DNA from: Paramecium octaurelia
Lineage: Eukaryota; Ciliophora; Oligohymenophorea; Peniculida; Parameciidae
NCBI GenBank assembly: GCA_905182995.1
Contig: CAJJDP010000154.1
Location: 73,947 to 137,946 of the forward strand
Reading direction: 5' to 3'
DNA: 64,000 bases
The notes beneath the pieces are model-generated. The model was not told the DNA's origin. It saw nothing but the letters and a program-made list of their open reading frames with translations, and did no database searches. Positions 47,252 to 58,436 of the stretch are shown here, in pieces; positions within the stretch are counted from its first letter, which is position 1; each line of letters opens with the position of its first letter. Position numbers and translations under genes: made by a program.

Positions 47252-47766
47252 ATGATTCAACAGGAAAGAGAAAGACGAAGTTCGTCACTCAAAAAATATG
47301 GTTTTTATGGCAACAGAGATTACACCATTTAAACTGTGTAAAAGAGGATTTAATACAATATCAATCGAAAATAGAAAAAGAAAAATAAATAGAAGGAGCA
47401 GTCAGGCAAAGGTCAATCCATGTCTTAATTTACTAAAGATGAGGATGATCGAGTCCTTAGATTAGTCCAGGAATTAGGACCCAAATTCATGAAAATAGCT
47501 CCATTCTTCCCTAACAAATCATATAGCATGGTAAAAAATAGGTATTACAAACACCTGAGAGACAAATAATAAGACATATGCAAAATGTAAATTAAGATGT
47601 ATATCTTAGGAGTTGTGATTTAAAAATCGAACAAGAATCTTTGTCTTACAAACCTAATGAGAAACTTGATGAATTAAATAAGCTAATTCATTCTATAAAT
47701 CTATCTCCAGAACTCATTTCATTAACCTAAACCTTCCTTTAGCACATTCAGAACTGTCTAACTTGA
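47252..47766 (+). CDS. Single-repeat Myb/SANT-like protein
   Basis: ATG 47252, TGA 47764-47766, one 23-nt intron (47587-47609, GTAAAT...TTAG), 163 residues. A basic region (QKRIQYNINRKQKKKNKQKE) precedes one Myb-like helix-turn-helix: FTKDEDDRVLRLVQELGP, then FMKIAPFFPNKSYSMVKNRY, then YKHLR. The VKNRYYKHLR end matches the DNA-recognition helix of Myb repeats. The C-terminal 55 residues are helical. A DNA-binding regulator is likely; the target is unknown. Confidence 0.85.
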
Positions 47767-48483
47767 ATCTATGAACATATATTATTCAAATATCTATCCA
47801 ATTATTACTGATTGTATTATATAAAATTGCTAAATAAACTCTTTTTGGATTAATTACATTATTTTAATTAAAATAAAACAAGTAATAAACTTCAATATCA
47901 ATTAGTATTAATAGTATTGGATGATTGATATCTTCGTCTTTGCTTTCTGAAAAGGAATGTGATTTGGAGATTACGTAGATATTCAATTACACTGCAAATC
48001 TTTGTAAGACATAAGAGTTAGAGTATGCTTACTCAATATTTGAATAATTCCATAAATAACTTGTTCTTATAATTTGAAGTAATTTATATTATGATAACAT
48101 TTCAGGTATGTATTATTTTATGGCAATTTATGATATTTAATTTATGTATTTAATAAAATCAATATTATAATTTTTTATTTTGTTATTTTCTGATTTCTAA
48201 TACAATTTAATAATTAGATTAGTTATAATGTTCAATATAAGGTAGTATTCTTTTCAAAAGTGATTTATTTCAGGAATATAATTCCTTACATTTTTATTGC
48301 ATTAATAATCATAATTTAGCTTTTAAAATTAGCATTACTTACTTATTAGTTAAAATATTATTCAGTAAAAAATATTGCAATTTAAATACAGTTTCTATTG
48401 GAAAAACAACTTATTAGATATTAAAATTAGAATGAATATAGGTTATAAATTTTGTGACATTTTAATAGTTATGTGATTATGAA
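47767..48483. other. Region without a recognisable gene, about 715 bases
   Basis: Lies between two convergent genes (stops at 47766 and 48484), so no promoter is expected here. It is A/T-rich; I saw no long protein-like frame and no structured RNA. Its length is unusual, since other convergent gaps in the window are often below 100 bases; a small or noncoding gene could be missed. Confidence 0.4.
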
Positions 48484-49799
48484 TCAAAATAAATTATTAT
48501 ACCCAACAGCAACACTAAATTGTTCTCCAATGCTAGACTTTGGATTGTACTTTGTAAAAAACTCTTGTTTCAATTGCTCTGTCTTCATTTCTTCCCTAGT
48601 TAATGTATGTCTCTTTTATTATTCTGCAACTGATCTTTTATCTTTTCTTTCCTACCTACTCTATATTCTTTATTAAGCTGTTTATTTACTCCTCTTTGGT
48701 TATTCTACCTTTAAGATCTAAATTCCTTTCTTTTCCTATTCCAATCTGTAGGCCCTTGCACGAATATGTTCAGCTTCAGATAATGTTTCTTTAACCAAAA
48801 CTCTTCTGATTGTTCCTTTCAATTAGTCAACATTAGTAGTCTTCCATTTATTTTTTAATTAATTTAGATCATAGAATTTTTCTATCTTTCTTTCGGCTTC
48901 CTTCTATTTCTCTCTCTTAGAATGGGCTCTAATTTCAGTTAATTTATCTGAATAACATGAAGCAGTATCATCCTAAGAAGATCTCGACATTTCCCTTATA
49001 GTTTTTTCATCAAAGTGAAAATTATCTCCATGTTCTAACTTATGTTATTAAAATTCATCTGTTTTCTTTGACACAAATAACCTAATTGATTGCAAATATT
49101 AATTGATTTCTTAAATGTTTCTATTTGGAAGTGCCTTCAGAAAATCCTCTGTTATGTGTTGCTTTTATTTTATTAGTTCTTCCAATCTGAAGAATTCCTT
49201 TTCTCCTCCTGCATCTAGAATATGTTAGATTGCATCTCTCATCTCATGAAATAACTTTTTTATTCCAGTTTTCTATTTTAATTAAAGGAATGAGTACCCA
49301 TCTCAAAATATCCTCATTCTTAGTCTGCTTAAAGGTGCCTAATGTTTATCTAATTCTTTGAGTCACTTGTTTTCGGTTCTTCATTAATCTCTAAGTCTTA
49401 ATTAGATCTTCTGCAACCAATTATTTGCAGATGTCTTTTGCTAATGTGTAAGCTTCCTTTGCTCCAGCCAAGTATTTACTTCTGATTGAATCGATGTACC
49501 TGAAGTAAAACTCTTCATTGTTGTATGATTTCTCATCCAAGTAAAAATCTTTTATGAAATTCAAATCTTCATCCTTAAACAATGGAACAATCGCTTACTC
49601 CTAATTCGCATAGCAAATGTTTCTCCCATGCAATAGTTTCTGTATTCCCTGTATAACGATCATATTTTCTTAAAGTCACATTTGCTATGTCCATTTTCTT
49701 AACGGGTGATATTGGCAATGCCACTGATAGAGAGTGCCCGTATCTATCTCTTCCCATAGTGGGTTGTATTGTATTGCTATTGCTTTGAATAGATTGCAT
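48484..49799 (-). CDS. Long coiled-coil protein (421 aa), unassigned
   Basis: ATG 49799, TGA 48484-48486; introns 49574-49598 and 49273-49297 (25 nt each) give 421 residues. Residues 1-65 are less regular (GRDRYGHSLSVALPISPVKK). The central part is helical (FYFRYIDSIRSKYLAGAKEA), and the C-terminal half is charged coiled coil (EQPKRSKQTAQQRIQSRQER). No signal or membrane segment. Start MQSIQSNSNTIQPTMGRDRY; a second in-frame Met is 14 residues in. Cytoskeletal or ciliary function is likely from composition only. Confidence 0.75.
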
Positions 49800-49915
49800 G
49801 AAAAATAAAATTTATTAATTTTGGAAGGAGAACTGATTAATTATGTAATGTTATTTTATATTCAAGTATATAAAACTATTACATATATTAATTTTAATTA
49901 AATACAACCCTTATC

Positions 49916-50886
49916 ATGAACATTCGAAATTCACCATAAGGACAATAAACAATTCAGGGCTTCATCAATGAAATTCCCTTTGGCATCAAATTATTGACTA
50001 TAATAACTCTAATTGTCTTTTTCATTAATGTTTTGTTTGATGGGTTCTTTGCAAAATAGTTTATAGATATTCCAATCAAAGTTTTTCAAGACTTCCAATT
50101 ATGGAGATTGTTCTTTACGCAATTCATAGAATGTAATACAATAATATATCGCTCATAGCTTTATTTGGAGCTATCCTAATGCCCTTATTCATTTGCATGA
50201 GTCTTTCAGATCTAGAAAAGAGAATTGGCACAGTTGTATTCATACTTGATTTCTTTTTTAAAAGTTTCCTGATTCAAGTAATTTCTTCTCTCTAATTAGG
50301 TCATATACTTAATCTTGTCCTTGATCATATAGAACAATAACATACCTTCAAAAGGATTGTGGAATGTGTATTTGGTTTACCTTAGTTTATAGTATCAATC
50401 ATCAATATTCCCCTAGATGCTTTGCTGAACCAAACTAATTGCGAAGACTTTTCTTCTTTCCTTGTGACCTTCCTGCCAAAATCATCCCATTCCTTCTTGT
50501 GCTAATAGGATTCTTAATGAGTCAAAGCTTTGATCCTATCGCAGCTCTTATCCTAGCATATATTGAGGCTAATTACTTCAATTTCATGATCTTTAGGCCT
50601 AGTCAAGTAGAATATAGCCATTTAAATTAATTAGCGATTTATTCAAAAGTTGGAGAATGGTTTTCTATTTCGAGATGTCAAATCCAGATCAGATTTCTTT
50701 CTTTTGACAGAAAATTTATAAGGCAGACCTTAAAATCAAGCTGACTTGCCAGTACAACATGTAGAAGAATTCCAAGAGAAAGGAATATAAATTGGATCCA
50801 GCCTTAATTTTGATAATGTTGAAACCAATAATAAGTAAACCTTCCAATAATCTAGTAATTAAACTTAATAAGACAATTTAAAATGA
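49916..50886 (+). CDS. Rhomboid-like polytopic membrane protein (UBAC2/TMEM115-like)
   Basis: ATG 49916; introns 50133-50158, 50278-50299, 50392-50416 and 50677-50710 (34 nt) bring five exons to 287 residues ending at TGA 50884-50886. Hydrophobic helices include LLTIITLIVFFINVLF, LFGAILMPLFICMSL and IIPFLLVLIGFLMSQ. The GLWNVYLVYLSLYCF and PNQLRRLFFFPCDLPAKIIP segments resemble rhomboid-like pseudoproteases of the UBAC2/TMEM115 group; the GxSG and His of active rhomboids are not seen. The tail after the last intron is acidic and Gln/Asn-rich. If the last intron is not used, the frame ends at TGA 50742-50744 instead. It probably sits in ER or Golgi membranes. Confidence 0.72.
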
Positions 50887-51739
50887 AGCAGATGATAGAT
50901 AGTTCTTATTTTAAAATATCGATATATCTATAAATATAGTAAATTAAATATTCCTCAAAATTCTCATCTTCATTGAATATTACTCATCCCTAATTACATT
51001 ATTTATTATTTCTCATTACATCGCTTATTTAATTATTCAATAATAAACACATTAATTCAACAATATCATCTTAATAATTGACTCTTCCATTTATATCAAG
51101 TTATTTTTGAATTAGTTATCATATTATCTCGCAATGAGATATCAGTAATATTATTATTAAGTGTTCTGATCATCTGAACAAGAATTAGAATCTTAAATCC
51201 TATTAATAAAATCACATTTATTTTATTTTTATGATAAAATTTACTAAATTTAATTCATCTTTCTGATCATAATTCATTTGATATCTACTGTAAATCATTC
51301 CGAAGGTTTATCGAAAGGTCTACTAAGATGAGGCCAAAAGCAAATGAAGAGCAGTAATGAAAAAGAATATTTCTTACTTGCGGCACAAATGTCTCATTTT
51401 ATTATCGAAATTTGTAACCTATTTAGTAAGATCTTTTTTGTATTTACGAGATGGACAGTTTGAGTTCATAATGAGGAAATAAAACTGTGGCAATCTCATA
51501 TATATGCAAAAAATAGAAATTAATAATAGTTATTTTGGCAAACATTCTCTTTCATTTATTATGGGTTATTAAAATAAATAAATTTATTCTAAATTCTAAA
51601 ATAGCAATTTAGTTGAATGTACTAAACTATTTAAATTAGAATCAGAGTAAGGTAGAAGTGCATAGCGATTGATATAGATTAGGTTTTAATAATTTTCGAT
51701 ATAAATATAAATAAAAAATATATTGCAATTTAAATAATT
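50887..51739. other. Region without a recognisable gene, about 850 bases
   Basis: Upstream of the membrane-protein gene at 51740. A plus-strand frame from about 51358 is open for over 100 codons (MKKNISYLRHKCLILLSK...) but runs into an out-of-frame overlap with the next gene and looks like chance openness in a code with one stop. No structured RNA seen. Confidence 0.4.
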
Positions 51740-52979
51740 ATGCATTCATATTAACAGCAAGAACTTATTGAATTACTGTAAAACCATTCTAATATAGCTA
51801 TTGATCGCCAATTGATAAGTTAATTGTATAATAAATGTTTGCAAGATGTAAACAGCTGAATTAGTATTATAGCATAAACAATGCACGCTTCCTTAGTTTG
51901 AGAAGGTGTACAAGGAGGCAATTCAATTGTTGAGCCAAAAAATCGCTAATTCGAAATAGCAACTACAAGAAGAGCAGGATAATTTAGTATCAATTGATGA
52001 AAGATTGAAAAACACTCCGACAATAAATAGTAATAATCACAGAATTCCAATGAGACTAACACTGCATTCAGCATCAGTATTGAATCTGTAATTGCACAAT
52101 AAATTTATGGTCGGATCTTTTGCATTTTATATGAAGATAGAAGATTACTACGAATACGAGAGTGATTTCAAACCAAGTTACAATTTGCAATTCTAGGTTG
52201 ATCAAACTATTGATATTTTGGATGTTGGTGATAGCATTCTACTGGCTTTGAATACGAATACCTAAAATTAGATGAACACTACCATAGTGATACCGACATA
52301 CTCCTTGCAGTTTAATAAAAATGTTACTGAATTACTGACTTAAAAAGAGAATGGGGAGTTGCTGGAAATTGAAATTACATATGAAATTAAAGTCTTAGAT
52401 TAGAAATTATTGAGTCTCCAATTAAATTAGGCTAGAAATCTAGTAATATCATATATTAAGAAATTCGAAGATGAATTAGAAGATTATTAATTGCAATTGC
52501 AAGACTTGAGATAGATCAAGATTCCTTATAATAATGAGATTTCAAATGAATTAAATGATGGATAATAAAATCACAGTAGACAAGAGCCATCACAAAACAC
52601 ATATACAATTGGAGTACCAGATTATTATCACAAACCTTTGGAATTGTAGAGTTAGGATTGCTAATTAAATCCTTAGCCTCAGGAAAGATAATCAAGTATC
52701 ATACCCTACATAGTTGGACTCATACTAGCTTCATTTAGCAACTTATTTATTAATGTTTTGTTTGAGGTATCTTTTGTTATGATTGTTTTGATCGTGGTTT
52801 TAAAAGAGGATAAAACAACTACATTTACGAAAGCGATGATCCTATTATCATGGATAATGTTTGGATTAAATTTATGGTTGTATCAATCATAGATTCTAAT
52901 CAACATAACAAGTATATAAATAGGGTGGTTAGGATTATGTATGTTATAATTATATAAAATTTATTTAATTTTTTTATGA
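51740..52979 (+). CDS. Hypothetical protein with C-terminal membrane helices
   Basis: ATG 51740, TGA 52977-52979, one 25-nt intron (51848-51872, GTAAAC...ATAG), 404 residues. The first 290 residues are soluble: a helical start, a central beta-rich part (AFYMKIEDYYEYESDFKPSY) and a coiled segment (RNLVISYIKKFEDELEDYQL). The C terminus has hydrophobic stretches (IVGLILASFSNLFINVLFEV and VVLKEDKT flanking another). It is probably anchored in an internal membrane with its N terminus in the cytosol. Its TGA overlaps the ATG of the methionyl-tRNA synthetase gene. The family is not recognised. Confidence 0.75.
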
Positions 52980-54357
52980 TAAAATAAATAATAACTACAC
53001 CTTTGTTTTATGTGAATGCCTAACCACACATAGGTCATCTCTATTCAATGATTTATGCAGATGCCATCGCTAAGTATAAATCTGTCAAATTGCTGACAGG
53101 GACTGATGAGCATGGATTGAAAGTCTATAGAAGTGCCAAGCATCAACCACTCTAATAATATTGCGATTCCATTTCCAATCAATTCTAACAATTGGCTAAT
53201 TCTTTTATTAAGTATGATCAATTCGTCAGAACCACGGATCCTTAGCACATCCTCAAAGTGTAAAAGAATTGGAATCTGCTCTAAAATAATGGATTTATAA
53301 TCAAAGATACTTATAAAGGATATTATTGCTAAGTTGAGGAATCATTTGTGAATCATAAAACTGATCAATATTTGGAAGAAGATAACTATTTTTTCAAAGT
53401 TGACAAAGATTTTCTTGAGACTTGCATTAAAAATGCACCATCCAGATATCAAAATGAATTGAAATAGCTCATAATTAATAGTATTTGTATCAGCAGACCC
53501 AAACAGAGGTATTATTGGGGAATTGAGGTTCCTAATGATAATAATTAACTGATTTATGTATGGTTGGATGCATTATTAGGATATTTGTAAGAAGAGTAAC
53601 ATCACTATATGCATGTGATAGGCAAAGATATAGTGAGATTTCATGCCTTATATTGGCCTAGTTTCTTAAAAGGAATCAACAACCAATCTACAACTGAATT
53701 GATTGTGCATAACCATTGGATCAGAAATAATGTAAATTTACAATATTAAATCAGATGAAAATGTCGAAGTCTCTTGGAAACGTGATTGATCCATTCTAAT
53801 TACTAAAATAATACAACTAAAATCAAATTAGACTATATTTCCTTACTCAGGGACCATAAAATATGGATGTTTCATTTGAAGAGAGTAAATTGGAGAAGTG
53901 CTGGAATACATACATCGATCAATTTAATAACATTTTATTTAGATTATTTAGACCAAAGATAATATCACCAAATTTGCTCTTATTATAATAACATTTACTG
54001 GATGATCAATTATTATAAACGAAATAATCATTTTTGGAATTACACAAAAATACAAAAGCATTTCTAGATAAAAATTAATTCTAAGAAGGTTACTTAGAAT
54101 TATAAAAGATCTTTGTACTAATAAATACCTTAATAGATAAAAATTAACCATGGAAAATGCAAGAGCAATTTAAAAAAGAACAATTTCTAAGTTTTATTTG
54201 CATTTTAATATCAATGACTTAATAAATTTTAGATATATATGTCTAGACTCCTAATATTATAACACCATAATTCAAAGAATTTCCTTAAAACAATAATGTT
54301 TAAGTAACAGTAGATTTAGAGTAAGATTTAAGATTAAAAAGATTCATCATAAATTGA
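52976..54357 (+). CDS. Methionyl-tRNA synthetase, organellar/bacterial type
   Basis: ATG 52976, TGA 54355-54357, one 23-nt intron (53732-53754, GTAAAT...TCAG) placed just before KMSKS; 452 residues. Class I signatures are clear: [19 protein letters not shown] (HIGH), [38 protein letters not shown] and [10 protein letters not shown]. The length and lack of zinc-knuckle Cys pairs fit the mitochondrial (MARS2-like) group, which charges mitochondrial tRNA-Met. The HIGH region begins at residue 5, so there is no evident targeting presequence. The ATG overlaps the stop of the previous gene in an ATGA. The C-terminal anticodon-binding part is divergent and Gln/Lys-rich. Confidence 0.93.
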
Positions 54358-55099
54358 ATATGTCATTATATTAGTCTTTTATTAATTAATAGTTTTTTTT
54401 TAATTATTATTTATTTTTATTAATCTCTTTTATTTCTACATTACAACCTTCATTTTGCTCTTTGCACTTTTGAATAATTTAGTCAATATTTCTCAATTTT
54501 AAAGGAGTGAATGCCCGTAGAGTAGATTCTGAAGAGTAATTTTGTTTTATTAACTTTTTACCCTTTTTCCTCTCATACTCTAATTGTTTTTTATAGATAT
54601 CATATCTCTATTTTCTTTATTGAAGTAATTCACTAGCCCTGCGTAACAATTTTTCATTATTTTCTTCATTGTTAGGACTGTTGAATCTGGTGAACTTAAA
54701 TTTGGGTATATAATTTTGACAAGACTTTAGTATTCTAATGTAATTTTAATCGGGAATCTGGGATTTGAATGGATGTTATTTTTCCTTATATTATTAAATG
54801 ATCTCTTTTTCAATGATTCTTTCTTGTATCCTCGTTTCTCTTTGACTGAGCTTTTCATTTTTTATGTAATCATCCATTTTTTTGTATATTGCATCTTCAA
54901 ACTAAGGAGTTGATAATTCAAACACTTTATTGGTTTGTTTGGGAATGAGATGATGTATTTTAATTTACTTTGTTTTTCCATATATCTTGTTTACAAACTC
55001 ATCGTATTGTTGGTTCAGAAGACCAGAACTTGATGAAAGTTAAGAAGGAGAATAATGACTTCTGCTTCTGAAAGTTGTTAATTCATTAATATTATTCAT
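54347..55099 (-). CDS. Hypothetical helical protein (250 aa)
   Basis: A single exon of 251 codons, ATG 55099 to TGA 54347-54349. It overlaps the end of the MetRS coding region by 11 bases on the opposite strand. The N terminus is Ser/Arg-rich (TTFRSRSHYSPSQLSSSSGL), the middle helical and charged (MDDYIKNEKLSQRETRIQER), with a conserved-looking FKFTRFNSPNNEENNEKLLR and a Lys-rich C terminus. No domain is recognised. The start is 9 bases downstream of the stop of the phosphatase gene on the same strand. Confidence 0.7.
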
Positions 55100-55108
55100 A
55101 ATATAATT

Positions 55109-55867
55109 TCATTTGTAATATGGTTATGGAATATATTGCGAAGGTTACTTCTAAAATATAACTCTACTATCCATTGGAAGAATTCTACTTTGCGGAAGCA
55201 TTTGAGTTTAAGGTGCAGCTTATTATCTAACCATTTTAAAAATGCTTTTTGGTTTTAGTTACTATTGCTATTATTGTTATTATTCTTATTGTTATAATAG
55301 TTTTTCATAATTGAGTAATTATTTCAAAAAGCCTGAATTCGGATTCACCTGTCTGCGTTTCGACTTTAATTTCCATAAGGCTTTCTCCATATTCATATTA
55401 GTTTTGCGCATTAAATACGCAGCAACGATTGTGGGTGATCTGCTGATTCCCAAAAAACAGTGAACCAATATATTCGTATGCTTTCGATGACGCTCTATAA
55501 AATCAAAAGTCTAATCAGCGAATTGTAAAATGTTATAGTCATCCTTATCATGTGCCTAAATCACATGGTGAAATTAAACAATAAGATCTGAATATTAAAC
55601 AGCTGTCTCTTGACTTGCAGTTAACACAGCTCTAATCTTTAATCGTTTTAAAGTCTCAAGATCTTTGGCTCCTTCATATCCTCCTACATAAATTGCTCCT
55701 TCTTCATGTGCTGCTCATTTACATTCAAATTTGGTACTTTATTCTACTATGCAAGTCATTGGATCTGGATCCACTATTTGAGGTACAGAATACACAAATT
55801 TAAGATCCTCAATTGGGAATGTCGTTGAGACAATGCTTCTTGAGAATGGATCAGTTGTCATTGACAT
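55109..55867 (-). CDS. Dual-specificity protein phosphatase with C-terminal polyglutamine
   Basis: ATG 55867, TGA 55109-55111, one 24-nt intron (55714-55737, GTACCA...TGAG), 244 residues. The catalytic domain is complete: GAIYVGGYEGAKDLETLKRL, the general-acid region DKDDYNILQF, and the active-site loop VHCFLGISRSPTIVAAYLM matching HCX5R. RRQVNPNSGFLKQLLNYEKL follows, as in MAPK-phosphatase-like and atypical DSPs. The tail has a run of glutamines encoded by mixed CAA, TAA and TAG, then a Gln/Pro-rich end. It removes phosphate from Tyr and Ser/Thr; the substrate is unknown. No N-terminal MAPK-docking domain is present. Confidence 0.92.
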
Positions 55868-56755
55868 AAATTTAATTAAATTAGAAATTCAATTTCAATA
55901 CTATTCTATCTCTTTTTTTTAGAGAGAATTCATTTGCGATTACTTTTATTATTCGAAATTGAGAAGCATATCAATTTGGGCTAGATTCTATGATTTTATT
56001 TAAAGGACTGTAAACTCTAAAAATGCTTGTTGGTCAGAAATAACTCAATCAATGTTATTAAAATTCTTGTTTATATTACTACAGTAACATCTTAATTTTA
56101 AAATTATTAATAAGAATGCTATTTAATTTATAATAGTTTGAAGAAATAATGGTTACTCTATCCAGAATAACTTATAATTTTTAATAAAAAAGTCACATTG
56201 CGTGGATATGATAAATTAGAACATCATAGTATGTAAATTACCTTTCTGTTTATAATGATTCTGTAATCACACAAAAATAAGCGATTTAATTTTTAACTTA
56301 TATAACTCTGATAAATTATAAAATATAGTTTAGAGGATAATTAGATAAGATCGGCAAAGCTTATATAAAATATTCCTCAAGAATGGGGTAGTTTAATGAA
56401 TTTGAATTTTTGATCAGCCCACCCCTTATAGAAGATACGATTGCAATGCTATAATAAGGAAGATATGGATTTTCATGTGTAATTTCATTTTACTGTGAAT
56501 TTCAATTGGATATTCGTACATTGATTGTTAAACATCCTTTGTGATATCAATGGCATATTTAATTAATTTAATTAATAATTGATATTGAATTTTATAATTC
56601 ATATATATTAGTGTATTTGTAAAAATAGCATAAAAAAGATAAAATAATTTAAATTCATATGTGTGATTCCAAATTGATTAAATGAGTCGAGCTTAAGTTC
56701 TATGAGACCGATGACTTGATTTCCATGAAGAATTTTTTAATTTTATTACACCCAT
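55868..56755. other. Region without a recognisable gene, about 890 bases
   Basis: Lies between the start of the phosphatase and the stop of the gene ending at 56756. A/T-rich with TGA in all frames at short intervals. A slightly more balanced stretch at 56380-56500 includes CAGCCCACCCCTTATAG, but I could not fold or translate it into something known. Confidence 0.4.
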
Positions 56756-57085
56756 TCAAAATTTTGTAGGAACAACGCTTAACTAATTGGTTTCCATTTT
56801 TCTAATCTGAATCTTCTTTGATTTTTTTCTTCTTCTTCTGATTCTTGCTTCTGAATTCAGCCCAAATGGCTTTGGCAGAAGAATAATTAATCCCAATGGA
56901 ATGAGCAGCCTATTGATAATGAGAATTGTTACTGCTTTAATGGTTTGCTTTTCCTTCACAACAGCCTTTAAAAACAAATCCTTTATTGATTGTGTAATTT
57001 TCAAATACTTCTTTTCAGCCAATCGTGGATCGAATTTGAGCATTTCTTTTTCCACTTGTTGTTTGATATCGTCTAAAATTTTCAT
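56756..57085 (-). CDS. Small basic protein with one membrane helix, start uncertain
   Basis: A frame of 110 codons from ATG 57085 to TGA 56756-56758. It reads MKILDDIKQQVEKEMLKFDP, then a hydrophobic helix (AVTILIINRLLIPLGLIILL) and a strongly basic end (RIRRRRKKSKKIQIRKMETN). A more distant ATG at 57157 (MASNYALLTESMDYF) lies in another frame; I found no normal-sized intron joining it, so the 5' end is undecided. A tail-anchored-like or mitochondrial membrane protein is possible. The family is not recognised. Confidence 0.5.
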
Positions 57086-57200
57086 ATATTTAATTAATGC
57101 GAAACGAATACACAAAATAATCCATAGATTCAGTCAAAAGTGCGTAATTTGAAGCCATAAATTTAATTAACAAACAAAACAAAAGTTTATTAGAACATAA

Positions 57201-57849
57201 ATGGGAGGATGCCTATTTAGAGAAAAAGAATACGAAGAATTAGCTGCTCAACCCTTATAAACATAATTTACAGACGCGGTGATTGTAGATGAATTAGAAG
57301 ATATACGAGATATTGCCAAATTAAAAAATTGTGAGATCCTACTCATAACTTGGCTCAATCAGAAATGCATTGTTCTTCGAAAGCAAGATGAGAGAACCAT
57401 TAATTTACGTGTTATCGAAATAGTGGGGAATAGAAATATGATGTATTTAGAAATTCACAAATAATTATAGTATGCTTTCATGTAATTAAGGCAATGCTAA
57501 AATTTTTTTGTTGGAGCAGTCACCATTAAAGACAAATGCTTCATGGTTTTGAGAACAGTCTAAGGATTAGCAGCCTAAGTTTCGGTTCAGGAGATTCAAT
57601 GTATAAAACAATTATTGTCCAGGTTTGGGCATTTCTGAAAACTTATCAGAAGTCATGAAGAAACGATTTGATGAGAGGTTCCTATGCGTTGGAGTCATCT
57701 ATATAGAAGACATGGTCATCCTAGTCTTTAGAAAGATATTTCTCAAAATCAAATGTCCTGTTCTACAGAAGTACACATTCCCTAGCAATGATACCATATG
57801 CATAATTTAGTACGAAGGACAGATATATGAATTGAAAAAAAAATTATGA
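57201..57849 (+). CDS. Hypothetical protein with acylation-type N terminus
   Basis: ATG 57201, TGA 57847-57849, one 22-nt intron (57601-57622, GTATAA...CCAG) needed to connect EIQC to LGISENL; 208 residues. The N terminus MGGCLFREKEYEE has Gly2 and Cys4, a dual-acylation pattern. The body looks like a compact alpha/beta domain (EILLITWLNQKCIVLRKQD, FFVGAVTIKDKCFMVLRTVQ and VGVIYIEDMVILVFRKIFL), possibly two related halves. No catalytic motif is recognised. Likely attached to a membrane's cytosolic face. Confidence 0.75.
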
Positions 57850-58031
57850 ATTTTTAATGTCATCTCACTAAATTCCCTTAAATTATAGTATTCCTTCAAG
57901 GGGGTAAGTTGTAAGATGAGCTCAATCTCGCAAGGACCTTTTTCCGAATTATCCACTATTTCTAAATAATCCGAGGATAGGATCTGCTTAAACTTAATCA
58001 AACTTGCTACATTAACAAACTATCACAATTT
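57850..58031 (-). pseudogene. Possible gene fragment
   Basis: On the minus strand a frame of about 60 codons reads as natural protein (QILSSDYLEIVDNSEKGPCE, then IELILQLTPLKEYYNLREFS) and continues antisense into the neighbouring gene. It has no ATG at its start, being preceded by TGA, and I found no upstream exon. It may be a remnant or the 3' exon of a gene I cannot reconstruct. The resemblance to protein is by composition only. Confidence 0.3.
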
Positions 58032-58436
58032 GATTCCTCGAATTATGGGTTGTTATTAAATTATTATTATCAAATTCTAAGTCGAAGACCCATCCCTAAT
58101 TAAATTGAACATTCAATTAATTAATAGTCATGGCTAACAATAAAATCAACAATAAGAAACCCCATTGAACTGAATTTAAAACAATCTCATCAATTTAACA
58201 TTGATCATCAATCCTAAGAAACATTGAAAATCATAAACTGTAATAAGTACAACTAAAGAATAACTTAGAATAACTTGAATATCCTTATAATTGATATTGT
58301 TATTTATAACTATAGAGTAAAATTATTAATTCAATAAATTACCCTTCTTAATATTGCTTTTTACTACTCTGCTTTATACTTACAATAATATACGGTTGTG
58401 AAACAGATGAATACAAATTATTTCTAATTCCTTTTA
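58032..58436. other. Intergenic, about 400 bases, no gene seen
   Basis: A/T-rich with repeated ATT/AAT stretches and frequent TGA. It lies downstream of the RBR gene stop at 58437. Confidence 0.4.

Noticed and set aside
51358-51740. A plus-strand open frame beginning MKKNISYLRHK
   Set aside because: With one stop codon in A/T-rich DNA, 100 open codons are not rare; the composition is unlike a folded protein and it runs out of phase into the next gene.
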